Part shown: piece after piece, positions 17,696 to 26,812 of the stretch | How positions within the stretch are numbered: the stretch's first letter is position 1 | Layout: each line of letters starts with the position of its first letter | Assembly (NCBI RefSeq): GCF_009189165.1 | Contig: NZ_CP045118.1 | Span: 6,200,001-6,264,000, forward strand | From: Pseudomonas sp. SCB32 | GTDB taxonomy: Bacteria; Pseudomonadota; Gammaproteobacteria; Pseudomonadales; Pseudomonadaceae | Direction of reading: 5' to 3' | Length of the DNA: 64,000 nt | Position numbers and translations under genes: made by a program | The notes under the pieces: generated by a model | Database searches by the model: none | The model's input: only the letters and a program-made list of their open reading frames with translations | Told to the model about the DNA's origin: nothing

Positions 17696-18484
17696 TTAGC
17701 GGCCTTTGAATTGGGGAGAGCGTTTTTCGGCCACGGCGCGCAGCGCCTCAGCGGCATCTTCACTGCGGCCGCAGAGCAGCCCGGCGGCCTGTTCGGCCTC
17801 CAGTTGCTGGGCCAGGGTGCGGGCGGCGCCGTCGCGCATCAGGCGCTTGGTCTGGGCGAAGGCGAAGGTCGGACCGGCGGCCAGGCGCGCGGCGAACTCG
17901 CCGACGTGCGCAAGCAACTGCTCATCGGCGACTACTTCGCTGACCAGACCTGCGTTCAGGGCGCGCTCGGCGTTCCACAGCTCGTCGAGGAACAGCAGGC
18001 GCTTGGCCGCTTCGCTGCCGATCAGGCGCGGCAGGTGCCAGCTGGCGCCGGCGTCCGGGCAGTAGGCCATGCCGGTGTAGCCGGCCTTGAAGCGGGCGGA
18101 GGCGCCGATGACGCGGAAGTCGCAGCACAGGGTCAGGTCCATCCCGGCGCCGACGGCGGTGCCGTTGACGGCGGCGATGGTCGGCTTGTCCAGGCCGTGC
18201 AGGCGGCGCATCAGGGCGTGGGCGGTTTCGGTCCAGCCGTAGGTTTCCAGCTCGCCACGGGCTTCGGCCTCGGCCCATTCGGCGAGGTCGGCGCCAGCGC
18301 AGAAGCTGCGGCCCTGGCCGGTGAGCACGATGACGCGCACCGCCGGGTCCGCCTCATGGGCGTCGAGCAGGGCGTGCAGGTTCTTGAGCGTCGGGATGTC
18401 CAGCGCGTTGCGCTGTTCGGGACGGTTCAGGGTGATCCAGGCGATGCCGTCCTGGACCCGGCTGAGCGGGGATGCTTGAGTCAT
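17696..18484 (-). CDS. enoyl-CoA hydratase/isomerase family protein
   Basis: This 262-residue crotonase-fold protein has ITLNRPEQRNALD at residues 17-29, the oxyanion-hole segments SFCAGADLAEW near 60-70 and AAVNGTAVGAGMDLTLCCDFRV near 105-126, and CPDAGASWHLPRLIG near 142-156. The two acidic positions that are Glu in classical hydratases read as Asp here (GMDLT and CPDAG), as in PaaG-like isomerases, so an isomerase or a specialised hydratase is possible. It is the first gene of the aru catabolic set, with GAGGG before ATG 18484. Confidence 0.87.
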   Translation of the reverse strand: MTQASPLSRVQDGIAWITLNRPEQRNALDIPTLKNLHALLDAHEADPAVRVIVLTGQGRSFCAGADLAEWAEAEARGELETYGWTETAHALMRRLHGLDKPTIAAVNGTAVGAGMDLTLCCDFRVIGASARFKAGYTGMAYCPDAGASWHLPRLIGSEAAKRLLFLDELWNAERALNAGLVSEVVADEQLLAHVGEFAARLAAGPTFAFAQTKRLMRDGAARTLAQQLEAEQAAGLLCGRSEDAAEALRAVAEKRSPQFKGR

Positions 18485-18514
18485 GCGGCCCTCATTCTTG
18501 TAGACGATTGTGTT

Positions 18515-18560
18515 GAGGCGTTGGCGCCAATACTAAACAAGTGTTCAGTAAGACGGCAAT
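18515..18560 (-). promoter_or_regulatory. candidate control region of the aru catabolic operon
   Basis: The region 31-76 bp before the first operon gene carries a perfect 10-bp palindrome TTGGCGCCAA (18521-18530) and the imperfect dyad AAACAAGTGTTC just beyond. The site could bind AruR or another regulator. A -35/-10 pair is not clear. Confidence 0.3.
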
Positions 18561-18713
18561 CCACCCGAAAGGGGGGCTTGTAACGACACGCGGACAGGCG
18601 GGAACGCCGCGCGGCGCGGGGGCTGCCGGCGTTCAGGGGGGATTTGCGGGGACGGTTGTTACAACTTCGAACAATCGCGCAGGGCGGCGCGGTGATGGCT
18701 CACCGCGTGGAGG

Positions 18714-19253
18714 TCAGTCCTGGCTGTGCACCACGACCAGCAGCTCGGCCTGTTCGTCGCCCAGGGAGCGCAGGCGATGCGGTTTCTGCGCATTGAAATG
18801 GAGCGCGTCGCCGGTTTCCAGGGTCAGGCGTTCGGACATGAAGTCCACTTCAACCCGGCCGCGATGGACGAAGATGAACTCTTCACCCAGGTGTTCCTTG
18901 AAAGTCGAATGGCTGAAGTCCGCTGGCGGATAGACGATGAACGGCAGCAGCGCACGGTCGCCGATCTGCCGCGCCAGCGAGGCATAGGCCGGGCCCTCGG
19001 CATCACGCGCCAGCGACTGCCGCTCGCTGCTGCGCACCAGGCTGTAGCCCTCGGCGGCGACTCCCTCTTCAGCGAACAGCTCCTCGACCTGCACGTTGAG
19101 CGCCTTCGACAGCTTGAGCGCGGTGGCGATCGACGGCGTGTTCAGGCCGCGCTCGACCTTGGACAGGTAGCTCTTGGTCATGCCGGTCTTCTCGGCCAGC
19201 GTCTCCAGGGTGATCCCCAGTTTTTTTCTCAGCAATTTCAATCGCATGGACAT
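18714..19253 (-). CDS. XRE-family regulator with cupin domain
   Basis: This is a 179-residue repressor-type protein. The Cro/CI helix-turn-helix is at residues 3-58 (LRKKLGITLETLAEKTGMTKSYLSKVERGLNTPSIATALKLSKAL, a very regular HTH_3). A C-terminal cupin is at about 105-175 (HLGEEFIFVHRGRVEVDF, LETGDALHFNAQKPHRL), where a small ligand would bind. It is transcribed away from the class II aldolase gene. The promoter of that gene has a TGACAC/GTGTCA palindrome in its spacer, so this protein most likely represses the pair in answer to a metabolite. Confidence 0.88.
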   Translation of the reverse strand: MSMRLKLLRKKLGITLETLAEKTGMTKSYLSKVERGLNTPSIATALKLSKALNVQVEELFAEEGVAAEGYSLVRSSERQSLARDAEGPAYASLARQIGDRALLPFIVYPPADFSHSTFKEHLGEEFIFVHRGRVEVDFMSERLTLETGDALHFNAQKPHRLRSLGDEQAELLVVVHSQD

Positions 19254-19292
19254 GCAGAACGCCCCTTGCCGGCGCTATAGGAAACTTTACCC

Positions 19293-19320
19293 TTGCACAT
19301 GACACCTTGTGTCATATAGC
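19293..19320 (+). promoter_or_regulatory. sigma-70 promoter with operator palindrome in the spacer
   Basis: TTGCAC (19293-19298) and TATAGC (19315-19320) are separated by 16 bp. The spacer, together with the base preceding it, contains TGACACCTTGTGTCA (19300-19314), a perfect palindrome with a three-base centre. A further GTGTCAT half-site lies about 15 bp downstream. A repressor bound here would block the class II aldolase promoter directly. Confidence 0.6.
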
Positions 19321-19400
19321 TTGATCCGTGTCATCTCGCACTGCCCGAAATGACCGCGAGCCCCACTCGCGTCCATCCCGAACCACAGAGGAAGACTTCC

Positions 19401-20183
19401 ATGGCGACCACCATGCACCTCCCCAAGGACCAGCTGATCCAGCACGCCGAACGGCAGATGCAGACCAGCCTTGCGGATAATACGTGGACTGCGCGGCAAA
19501 AACTGGCCCTGACCTGCCGCATTCTCTTCGACGGCGGCCACGACTCCGGGCTGGCCGGCCAGATCACCTGCCGCGCGGAGACACCTGGCTCCTACTACAC
19601 CCAGCGCCTGGGCCTGGGCTTCGACGAGATCTCCTCCGGCAACCTGCTGCTGGTCGACGAAGACCTGAAGGTGCTCCAGGGCCAGGGCATGGCCAACCCG
19701 GCCAACCGCTTCCACAGCTGGGTCTACCGCGCCCGTCCCGACGTCAACTGCATCATCCACACCCATCCGCTGCACGCCGCCGCGCTGTCGATGCTGGAAG
19801 TGCCGCTGGCGGTGTCGCACATGGACCTCTGCCCCCTGTTCGACGACTGCGCCTTCCTCAAGGACTGGCCGGGCGTGCCGGTGGGCAACGAGGAAGGCGA
19901 GATCATCTCCGCCGCCCTGGGCGACAAGCGCGCCATCCTGCTCTCCCACCACGGCCTACTGGTGACCGGTTCAAGCATCGAGGAAGCCTGCGTGGTGGCG
20001 ATGCTGTTCGAGCGCGCCGCGAAGATGCAGCTGCTGGCCATGGCCGCCGGCGAGATCAAGCCGATTCCGCAGGCCTTGGGCAAGGAAGCGCACGACTGGA
20101 TCTCCACGCCCAAGCGCCACGGCGCCGCCTTCAGCTACTACGCCCGGCGCAGCTTGCGCGAGCACGGCGAATGCCTGTGCTGA
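19401..20183 (+). CDS. class II aldolase/adducin family protein
   Basis: This is a 260-residue cytoplasmic protein. After a helical N-terminus it has GGHDSGLAGQITCRAE near 40-55, the metal-binding His pair CIIHTHPLHAAALSML near 117-132, a LLSHHGLLVTGSSIEEAC segment near 180-197 with the third ligand, and an FERAAKMQLLA helix. The family cleaves or epimerises hydroxy-keto compounds with Zn or similar metals. ATG 19401 follows AGAGGAAGACTTCC. It is co-transcribed with the DHDPS-like gene 57 bp downstream and lies divergent from a XRE-cupin regulator. The substrate is not identifiable. Confidence 0.85.
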   Translation: MATTMHLPKDQLIQHAERQMQTSLADNTWTARQKLALTCRILFDGGHDSGLAGQITCRAETPGSYYTQRLGLGFDEISSGNLLLVDEDLKVLQGQGMANPANRFHSWVYRARPDVNCIIHTHPLHAAALSMLEVPLAVSHMDLCPLFDDCAFLKDWPGVPVGNEEGEIISAALGDKRAILLSHHGLLVTGSSIEEACVVAMLFERAAKMQLLAMAAGEIKPIPQALGKEAHDWISTPKRHGAAFSYYARRSLREHGECLC

Positions 20184-20240
20184 TCGTCCGCCCATATCTC
20201 TGACGCGTCCCACTCATCCTCAAGTGCTCCAGGTGCAACC

Positions 20241-21125
20241 ATGTCCTCAACCATCCTCCACGGCATCATCGGCTACACCATCACGCCCTTCGGTCCGGAC
20301 GGCGAGCTCGACCTGCCCGCCCTTGGCCGTTCCATCGAGCGACTCCTCGCCGGTGGCGTACACGCCATCGCGCCACTCGGCAGCACGGGCGAAGGCGCCT
20401 ACCTGAGCGACCCGGAATGGGACGCGGTGGTGGAATTCAGCCTGAAGACCATCGCCGGCCGCGTGCCGACCATCGTCAGCGTGTCCGACCTGACCACCGC
20501 GCGCACCGTGCGCCGCGCCCGCTTCGCCGAACGGCTCGGCGCCAGCGCGGTCATGGTGCTGCCGGTGTCCTACTGGAAGCTCAACGAAGCGGAAATCCTT
20601 GCCCACTACCGCGCGGTGGGCGAGGCGATCAGCATCCCGGTCATGCTCTACAACAACCCCGGCACCAGCGGCACCGACCTGCCGGTGGAGCTGATCCTGC
20701 GAATCGTGAAGGAGGTGGCGAACGTCACCATGGTCAAGGAGAGCACCGGTGATATCCAGCGCATGCATCGCCTGCGCCTGTTGTCGAACGGCGAGGTGGC
20801 CTTCTACAACGGCTGCAACCCGCTGGCGCTGGAAGCCCTGGTGGCCGGGGCGAAGGGCTGGTGCACGGCAGCGCCGAACCTGATCCCGCAGCACAACCGA
20901 GAGCTGTACGACGCGGTGCAGGAGGGACGCATGGAGGATGCGCGGGAATCGTTCTACCGCCAGCTGGCGGTGCTGGACTACATCACCCGCCGCGGCCTGC
21001 CGACCACCATCAAGGCCGGCCTGCGCATGACCGGGCTGGATGTCGGCGTACCGCGCCTGCCGCTGCAGGAGCTCGACGGCGATGGCCAGCGCTACCTGCA
21101 GGGCCTGCTGAAAGCGCTGCAGTGA
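20241..21125 (+). CDS. dihydrodipicolinate synthase/N-acetylneuraminate lyase family aldolase
   Basis: This 294-residue TIM-barrel lyase has PLGSTGEGAYLSDPEW near 47-62, the Tyr-containing IPVMLYNNPGTSGTDLPVEL near 132-151, and Schiff-base Lys166 in VTMVKESTGDIQR. These are the signature residues of a pyruvate-type class I aldolase. GCNPLALEALVAGAKGWCTAAPNLIP follows near 193-218. In this context it is a catabolic aldolase or dehydratase acting on a 2-keto acid rather than the lysine-biosynthetic enzyme. It ends at a convergent hairpin with the permease gene. Confidence 0.88.
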   Translation: MSSTILHGIIGYTITPFGPDGELDLPALGRSIERLLAGGVHAIAPLGSTGEGAYLSDPEWDAVVEFSLKTIAGRVPTIVSVSDLTTARTVRRARFAERLGASAVMVLPVSYWKLNEAEILAHYRAVGEAISIPVMLYNNPGTSGTDLPVELILRIVKEVANVTMVKESTGDIQRMHRLRLLSNGEVAFYNGCNPLALEALVAGAKGWCTAAPNLIPQHNRELYDAVQEGRMEDARESFYRQLAVLDYITRRGLPTTIKAGLRMTGLDVGVPRLPLQELDGDGQRYLQGLLKALQ

Positions 21126-21135
21126 GGGTATGGAG

Positions 21136-21164
21136 GCCCCACCCGCGTCATGCGCGGGCGGGGC
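21136..21164. terminator. hairpin between convergent genes
   Basis: GCCCC-A-CCCGCG pairs with CGCGGG-C-GGGGC around a four-base loop, with one mismatch. No long T tract follows, so it may act on both converging transcripts as a weak terminator or 3' stabiliser. Confidence 0.45.
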
Positions 21165-21174
21165 ATTCCATGGG

Positions 21175-22584
21175 TCAGTTCACGCCCAGCGCGGCCTCGC
21201 TGACCACCTGCGGACGCTTGCGCTTGAGCACGTAGTACGCCAGGTAGCAGGCCGCCATGAAGCCGAAGCCCCAGTACAGCGACGGACGCTGGGTCGGGTC
21301 CATGGCGAGGAACACGAACAGCGAGCAGCAGATCGCGATGCACGCCAGCGGGATCAGCGGGAACAGCGGCGCTGCGTACTTCAGGTCGGCCACGGTGCCG
21401 CCCTTGGCGATGTGCTCGCGGCGGAAGCGGTACTGGGCATAGGCGATGACGATCCAGGTGACGGTGCCGGACATCCCGCTCACCGCCATCAGCACCATGA
21501 ACAGGGTGTCGGCGGCGACGATGCTGGTCAGCAGCGACAGCAGGGCGAACGCCAGGCTGATCAGCAGCGCATAGAGCGGCACGCCACGGGCGCTGAGCTG
21601 GGACAGCTTGCGCGGCGCCATGCCGGTCTTGGACATGGCCCAGAGGATGCGGGTGGACGCGTAGAGGCCGGAGTTACCCACCGACAGGATCGCGGTGAGG
21701 ATCACGAAGTTCATCAGGTCGGCGGCGTAGGGAATGCCGACCATGTCGAACACCTGCACGAAGGGGCTTTCCATCAGGCCGGCCTGCTTCCACGGCACGA
21801 TGCAGGACAGCACGACGATCGCCAGCACGTAGAAGATCAGCACGCGGAACACCACGTTGCGCACGGCGCGCGGGATGCTCTTTTCCGGCTGGTCGGTTTC
21901 ACCGGCGGCGACGCCCATGATCTCGCAGCCCTGGAAGGCGTAGACCACCGTCATCATCACCGCGAACACGGCGGACAGGCCATTGGGGAACAGGCCATCG
22001 CTCATCAGGTTGGAGAAGCCCGGCGCGGCGGCGCCGCTGTTCAGCGGGATGGCGCCGAATATCACCAGCACGCCGACCACGATGAAGGCCAGGATGGCAG
22101 CGACCTTGATACCCGAGAACCAGTATTCGGCCTCCCCGAAGGCGCGGGTGGCCAGGGCATTGAGGGAGAACAGCACGACTACGAAGAAGCCCGACCAGAG
22201 CCAGATCGGCACCTCGGGGAACCAGCGGGTCATCAGCATGCCGGCAGCGGTGAATTCCAGGCCGACGGTGGAGGCCCAGCTCATCCAGTACACCCAGCCG
22301 ATCATGAATCCGGTGGCCGGGCCGATGAAGCGCGTGGCGTGCGCCTGGAAGGAACCGGAGACGGGCATCTGCACGGACAGCTCGCCCAGGCAGACCATCA
22401 CCAGGTACATCAGCAGGCCCGCGACCAGGTAGGCGAGGATGGCGCCCATGGGGCCACCGGAGCCGATGGTGACGCCCGAGCCCATGAACAGGCCGGTGCC
22501 GATCACGCCGCCCAGGGACAGCATGAAGATGTGGCGGCTCTTCAGCGCGCGGGTGAGTTGAATCTTCTCTTGCGACTCAGACAT
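21175..22584 (-). CDS. amino-acid permease of the APC superfamily
   Basis: This 469-residue inner-membrane transporter has about 12 helices. It opens with the hallmark LKSRHIFMLSLGGVIGTGLFMGSG (residues 14-37) of AAT-type permeases, followed by PMGAILAYLVAGLLMY, GELSVQMPVSGSF and FQGCEIMGVAAGETDQPEKSIPRAVRNV near 240-268. The perfect GGAGGTGCGCC before ATG 22584 fixes the start. It lies between the arginine transaminase genes and aruRS, so it is most likely an arginine or basic-amino-acid importer. By memory a permease occupies the same place in PAO1. Confidence 0.88.
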   Translation of the reverse strand: MSESQEKIQLTRALKSRHIFMLSLGGVIGTGLFMGSGVTIGSGGPMGAILAYLVAGLLMYLVMVCLGELSVQMPVSGSFQAHATRFIGPATGFMIGWVYWMSWASTVGLEFTAAGMLMTRWFPEVPIWLWSGFFVVVLFSLNALATRAFGEAEYWFSGIKVAAILAFIVVGVLVIFGAIPLNSGAAAPGFSNLMSDGLFPNGLSAVFAVMMTVVYAFQGCEIMGVAAGETDQPEKSIPRAVRNVVFRVLIFYVLAIVVLSCIVPWKQAGLMESPFVQVFDMVGIPYAADLMNFVILTAILSVGNSGLYASTRILWAMSKTGMAPRKLSQLSARGVPLYALLISLAFALLSLLTSIVAADTLFMVLMAVSGMSGTVTWIVIAYAQYRFRREHIAKGGTVADLKYAAPLFPLIPLACIAICCSLFVFLAMDPTQRPSLYWGFGFMAACYLAYYVLKRKRPQVVSEAALGVN

Positions 22585-22939
22585 GGCGCACCTCCAGGGA
22601 ATGGCGGGCGCGGCTGAGCGGAACTCTACGTTGGATCATTGTTGTTATCTCCAATCTGTCGAGGCCGTGGCTCGGGCACGGATGCCACCGGATTATTGGA
22701 AGACGATGTAAGACGCCGTTGTTCGGCGGGATCGAAGTTGTAGAAAGATGTAAGGAATTTGTGCAGGGCGCGTGGGGCGGGGCTTTCAGGGGATTGGCTT
22801 GGGGTAATGGTGGGCTTGTTCGCTAACCACCACGGCTGAAGATTCAACGGTAGGAGCGCGCCATGCGCGCGATCGCGGGCATGGCCCGCTCCTACAAGGA
22901 ACAGTGCCTGGATCAGCGCGTAGTCCGTCCACGCGGAAG
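22585..22939. other. 355-bp gap with a REP hairpin
   Basis: Upstream of the permease there is an AT-richer stretch (22640-22760) likely to hold its promoter, and then the REP-like element at 22850-22895. No gene is supported; the short minus-strand frame of 126 codons has no ribosome-binding site and atypical composition. Confidence 0.5.
22850..22895. repeat. REP-like hairpin
   Basis: GTAGGAGCGCGCCATGCGCG and CGCGGGCATGGCCCGCTCCTAC form an imperfect inverted repeat of the GTAGGAGC family. It lies just beyond the 3' end of the sensor kinase gene. Confidence 0.75.
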
Positions 22940-25177
22940 CTACGCCTGGTCGCCCTTCAAAAGTTCGAAGGCCAGCGCCCTCTCGCGCTCCAGCCGCTCG
23001 GCCCATCCGCCGAGGGAATCACCGGCCAGCGCCGCCTGCTCCAGCTCACCCAGGCCATCCCCCAACGCACGCAAGCCCATCGACCGGCAACTCCCCGCCA
23101 ACCGGTGGGCCAGGCCGGCCACCTCCACGGCATCCTCCTGGCGCAGGGCATCCAGCAACAGCGGCCACTGTTCGTCCAGCAGCTTCCACAGGCTGGCGAG
23201 CAGCTCGTTCAGCTTGTGCTCACCGAGCAACCGGCGATGGGTATCCAGCACCTGGCGATCCAGCGGCCCGTTATCCACAGCCTCGGGCAGGGGCGCCGAG
23301 GCCACGCCGGACAGCGCGCGACGCAGGTCGTCCAGGCGCAGCGGCTTGCCCAGTACGCCCTGCATTCCCGCCTCGAAATAGCGGCGGACCATCCCCGGCT
23401 GCACGCTGGCGGTGAAGGCGTGGATCGGCGTGTCCGCGTTGAGCCCGCCAGGCTGCTTGCGGATCGCCCGGCACAGGTCGAGGCCGGTCATGCCCGGCAG
23501 GTGCATGTCCAGCAGGATCAGGTCGAAGGTCCGCTGAGCGGTGAGCGCCAGCGCAGGCTCCGCGTCGTCGGCCAGGTAGACGTGGTGACCATCGCGCTCC
23601 AGCAGCCCCTGGGCGACCTCGCGGTTGAGGGCGACGTCCTCCACCAGCAGCACCTCCAGCGCCAGCGCCCGCTCGGCGACCAGCGGAGCGCGCGGGACCA
23701 GCCCCGGCGCCAGCGCGATCTCGAACCAGAAGGTGCTGCCCTCGCCTTCCAGGCTTTCCACGCCGATCTCGCCGCCCATGGCTTCCACCAGGCGCTTGCT
23801 GATCGCCAGCCCCAGGCCGGTGCCGCCGTAGCGCCGCGCCACCTCGTCGCTGGCCTGGGTGAAGCGCTGGAAGATCTTCTCCTGCTGCTCGGCGGAGATG
23901 CCGATGCCGTCGTCGATCACCGCGAAACGCAGGCGCTGCGCGGCCTCGCCATGCGCCAGCAGCGTCACCTCCAGCAACACCTCGCCGTCCTCGGTGAACT
24001 TCACCGCGTTGGCCAGCAGGTTGCTCAGGACCTGGCGAAGGAACTGCTCGGCGCCCCGGCAGGCGTCCTGCACCCGCGGATCGACGCGCAGGCGCAGGCT
24101 GATGCCGTTGTCGGCGGCACGCGGCTCCAGCAGCGTCACCACGTCATCGAGCAGGCGGCGCAGGGAGAAGTCCAGCGGCTCCGGCTGGCTGGCGCCGTCT
24201 TCCAGCTTGGCGAAGTGCAGCACCTCGTTGAGGATCGCCAGCAGCCCCTCGCCAGCGGTGGACAGCGCCTGCAGCCGGCGCCGGTCCTGCGCGCCCAGGG
24301 GCGCGGCGCGCAGCAGCTCGGCCATGCCGAGGATGCCGTTGAGCGGCGTGCGGATTTCGTGGCTCATGGTGGCGAGGAAGCGGCTCTTGGCGCGGTTGGC
24401 CTCCTCCGCGTCCTCCTTGGCCCGGCGCAGGCTGGCGGTGCGCCGCTCGACCCGGCGCTGCAGTTCATCGCGCTTGCTCTGCAGGGCGGCGCGGTCGGCC
24501 TCACGGCGCCTGAGCTCGGCGCGCAGGGCGCGGCGCAGGTCGTCGAGGGCGTCGGCCACGGTGTCGATCTCGTCTTCCTTGCGGCGCTTGTGCAGCGCCA
24601 GCTCGGTCTGCAGGTCGCCCCCGGTGAGGCCCCGGACGAAGTCGGCCATGACGCGCAGGTGACGGGTGACCAGGCTGTGGAACAGCCAGCTCAGCGCCAC
24701 CGCCAGACCACAGAGGAACACCGCCATCCACAGCAGGTTGGTCAGGCCTCCGTGCAACAGGCGACGGTAGACCGCGCCGAGGTCGATGCTGATTTCCAGC
24801 TCGCCCAGCGCGCGGCGCTCGCCGTCCGGCGGCTGGAAAGCCAGGGCGTAATGCTCGACGCGGAGCGGACCGTGGGGGGCGTCGGCGTCCTGTACCAGGT
24901 TGAAATCGGCGCTGCGCAGGCGCACCCGGGCAATGTCGGGGAAGTCCGCCAGGCCGTGCAATTGCACGTTGAGCTGCTCCTGGTTGAGGTCCCAGAGGCT
25001 GCGCTCGAAGCTGGCCAGGTAGCCGACACGGATCAGCTCCAGGCGCGCATCGATATCACGCATCTCGCGGCGGTATTCGAAGTACAGCTGCACCGTACTG
25101 GCCAGCACCGTGAAGCACAGGCTGAACAACAGCACCCGCAGCAGCAGGCGCCGGGCCAGGCCGCCGGGCAGCTTCAA
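22940..25177 (-). CDS. aruS: hybrid sensor histidine kinase, AruS-like
   Basis: This is a 745-residue membrane kinase. Helices at about 10-32 and 150-172 flank a short periplasmic domain, followed by HAMP and coiled-coil segments. A HisKA box ([15 protein letters not shown], near 265-280) precedes an ATPase domain with [18 protein letters not shown] and [15 protein letters not shown] receiver domain has [13 protein letters not shown] and phospho-acceptor [11 protein letters not shown], and a C-terminal HPt domain has [18 protein letters not shown]. The chain His-Asp-His would then feed the OmpR-type regulator encoded two genes upstream. The start overlaps the stop of the binding-protein gene (ATGA). 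The AruS name comes from position beside the arginine transaminase genes. Confidence 0.85.
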   Translation of the reverse strand: MKLPGGLARRLLLRVLLFSLCFTVLASTVQLYFEYRREMRDIDARLELIRVGYLASFERSLWDLNQEQLNVQLHGLADFPDIARVRLRSADFNLVQDADAPHGPLRVEHYALAFQPPDGERRALGELEISIDLGAVYRRLLHGGLTNLLWMAVFLCGLAVALSWLFHSLVTRHLRVMADFVRGLTGGDLQTELALHKRRKEDEIDTVADALDDLRRALRAELRRREADRAALQSKRDELQRRVERRTASLRRAKEDAEEANRAKSRFLATMSHEIRTPLNGILGMAELLRAAPLGAQDRRRLQALSTAGEGLLAILNEVLHFAKLEDGASQPEPLDFSLRRLLDDVVTLLEPRAADNGISLRLRVDPRVQDACRGAEQFLRQVLSNLLANAVKFTEDGEVLLEVTLLAHGEAAQRLRFAVIDDGIGISAEQQEKIFQRFTQASDEVARRYGGTGLGLAISKRLVEAMGGEIGVESLEGEGSTFWFEIALAPGLVPRAPLVAERALALEVLLVEDVALNREVAQGLLERDGHHVYLADDAEPALALTAQRTFDLILLDMHLPGMTGLDLCRAIRKQPGGLNADTPIHAFTASVQPGMVRRYFEAGMQGVLGKPLRLDDLRRALSGVASAPLPEAVDNGPLDRQVLDTHRRLLGEHKLNELLASLWKLLDEQWPLLLDALRQEDAVEVAGLAHRLAGSCRSMGLRALGDGLGELEQAALAGDSLGGWAERLERERALAFELLKGDQA

Positions 25178-25959
25178 CGCGGCACCCCGTCGCCGGCGAG
25201 CATGGCACGGTAGCTACGCTCGCTGTCATCCAGCCAGCGCGCCACGCTGCCGTCGTCCACGCGCTTCTTGAGCACCGCGTCGATCTCGTCCATCCGCGCG
25301 GCCAGCGGCGAATGGCGGGAGACGGCGATGCGCAGGTAATCCACGGTCAGCGGTCTGGGCAGGGCGACGATGTCCTCGCCGCCGGCCAATTGCTCGACGA
25401 ACAGGGTGCCGGTGCGCCGCTCGTGGGCGATGAAGTCGATGCGCTGGCGGATCAGCTTGCCGAAGTTCTGCCGGCTGTCGGAGACCCATTCGACGTTGCC
25501 GTGCTCGGCCACGAAGCGGTCGAACTCCGGCCCGTAGCTCTCGCCGAAGAGCAGCCCGCCGCGGTAGTTCGCCAGGTCGCCGAGCTGCTCGAAACGCACC
25601 GGCTTGCGGCGGTTGTAGAAGATCGCCACTTCTTCGCGCAGCACCGGCACGCGGGAGAACAGCAGGCCGTTGTCGCGCTGCGGGGTCTGGTAGGCGAGTA
25701 CCAGGTCGACACGGCCCTCGGCGGCGTCCAGCAGGCAGCGCTTCCAGTTGCCCAGCACCACGGTCTGCACCTCGTAGCCCAGCTCGCCGAGGACGCTGCG
25801 CACGGTCTGTGGCGCCAGGCCATGAACTTCGCGGCCGTCGCTCCAGGAAATGGGCGGGTAGACGGGGTAGTCGCAGTAGCGGATCGGCTGCGCGGCGCTG
25901 GCGTTGGCAGCCACTGCCAGCAACGGCAGCAGCAGGCACAGCACGGCCAGCCAGCGCAT
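25174..25959 (-). CDS. periplasmic binding protein (SBP_bac_3 type) of the aruRS operon
   Basis: This is a 261-residue exported protein. The signal peptide [20 protein letters not shown] is followed by a mature domain resembling bacterial family 3 solute-binding proteins ([82 protein letters not shown]). There is no transporter gene beside it. It lies between aruR (3-bp gap) and aruS (4-bp overlap), so it probably acts as a ligand-sensing partner of the kinase, not as part of an importer. Confidence 0.8.
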   Translation of the reverse strand: MRWLAVLCLLLPLLAVAANASAAQPIRYCDYPVYPPISWSDGREVHGLAPQTVRSVLGELGYEVQTVVLGNWKRCLLDAAEGRVDLVLAYQTPQRDNGLLFSRVPVLREEVAIFYNRRKPVRFEQLGDLANYRGGLLFGESYGPEFDRFVAEHGNVEWVSDSRQNFGKLIRQRIDFIAHERRTGTLFVEQLAGGEDIVALPRPLTVDYLRIAVSRHSPLAARMDEIDAVLKKRVDDGSVARWLDDSERSYRAMLAGDGVPR

Positions 25960-25962
25960 GGC

Positions 25963-26697
25963 TCAGGCGTCGACGGGCGTGGCGGTGAACAGGTAGCCGG
26001 CGCCGTGGATGGTGATGATCAGCTCGGGCTCGGCCGGGTCGTCACGCAGCTTGCGGCGCAGGCGGCCGACCAGTACGTCGATGGAGCGGTCGTTGGGCAG
26101 CCACTCGCGGTTGCGGATCTGGTCCATCAGTTGGTCGCGGCTCAGGGTGTGGCCGGTGTTGCGCAGGAACACGCAGAGCAGCTGGAACTCGCCGTGGGTC
26201 AGCGGGGTTTCGCTGCCAACCGGGTCGATCAGGCGGCGGCGGTCCGGGTCCAGCGTCCAGTGGGCGAAGCGCTTGTGGTTCTGTCGCGCCGGCTGGGCAA
26301 CCGGGCCCTGGCGGGCGTGGCGCACACGGCGGATCAGGTTCTTCGCCCTCGACACCAGTTCACGCGGGTTGAGCGGCTTGATCACGTAGTCGTCGGCGCC
26401 GCATTCCAGGCCGACGATGCGGTCGATGTCGTCGTTGCGTCCGGTGATCAGGATGATGCCGACCTCCGAGCGTACGCGCAGTTCGCGGGTCAGGGTCAGG
26501 CCGTCCTTGCCGGGCAGGCGGATGTCGAGCATCACCAGGTCGATGGGCTGGTCGCCGCGCTCGGCCTCGGCCAGGCTCGCTTCGGCCTGTTCGGCGGTAC
26601 CCGCGCAGAGCACGTCGTAGCCTTCCTCGCCGAGGTAAGCCTGGAGGAGCTCGCGAACCACCGGATCGTCGTCGACGATCAGTACACGGGAAGTCAT
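25963..26697 (-). CDS. aruR: OmpR-family response regulator, AruR-like
   Basis: This is a 244-residue regulator. The receiver domain has acidic DDD at 9-11, Asp58 in LVMLDIRLPGKDG, and Lys in DDYVIKPLNPREL. A linker follows, then a winged-helix DNA-binding domain at about 140-240 (LTHGEFQLLCVFLRNTGHTLSRDQLMDQI, RSIDVLVGRLRRKLRDDP, HGAGYLF). This belongs to the TorR/ArcA branch of the OmpR family. ATG 26697 has an AGGG upstream. It is the first gene of the three-gene signalling operon. In PAO1 AruR is known to control the arginine transaminase genes. Confidence 0.87.
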   Translation of the reverse strand: MTSRVLIVDDDPVVRELLQAYLGEEGYDVLCAGTAEQAEASLAEAERGDQPIDLVMLDIRLPGKDGLTLTRELRVRSEVGIILITGRNDDIDRIVGLECGADDYVIKPLNPRELVSRAKNLIRRVRHARQGPVAQPARQNHKRFAHWTLDPDRRRLIDPVGSETPLTHGEFQLLCVFLRNTGHTLSRDQLMDQIRNREWLPNDRSIDVLVGRLRRKLRDDPAEPELIITIHGAGYLFTATPVDA

Positions 26698-26812
26698 CGC
26701 AATACCCTGCTGACGCCACCGCTCGGTGCGGGGCAATTCTTGTTATTAGTCTAGAGAGGTCTGTAGGACCGGTCCTGCGGACGCAGCAGGTTACCGATCG
26801 CTGAACAATCGA

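Noticed and set aside
14211..17699. Plus-strand open frame of 1162 codons
   Set aside because: It is antisense to three well-supported enzyme genes, with low-complexity Gln/Gly/Ala composition typical of shadow frames in GC-rich DNA.
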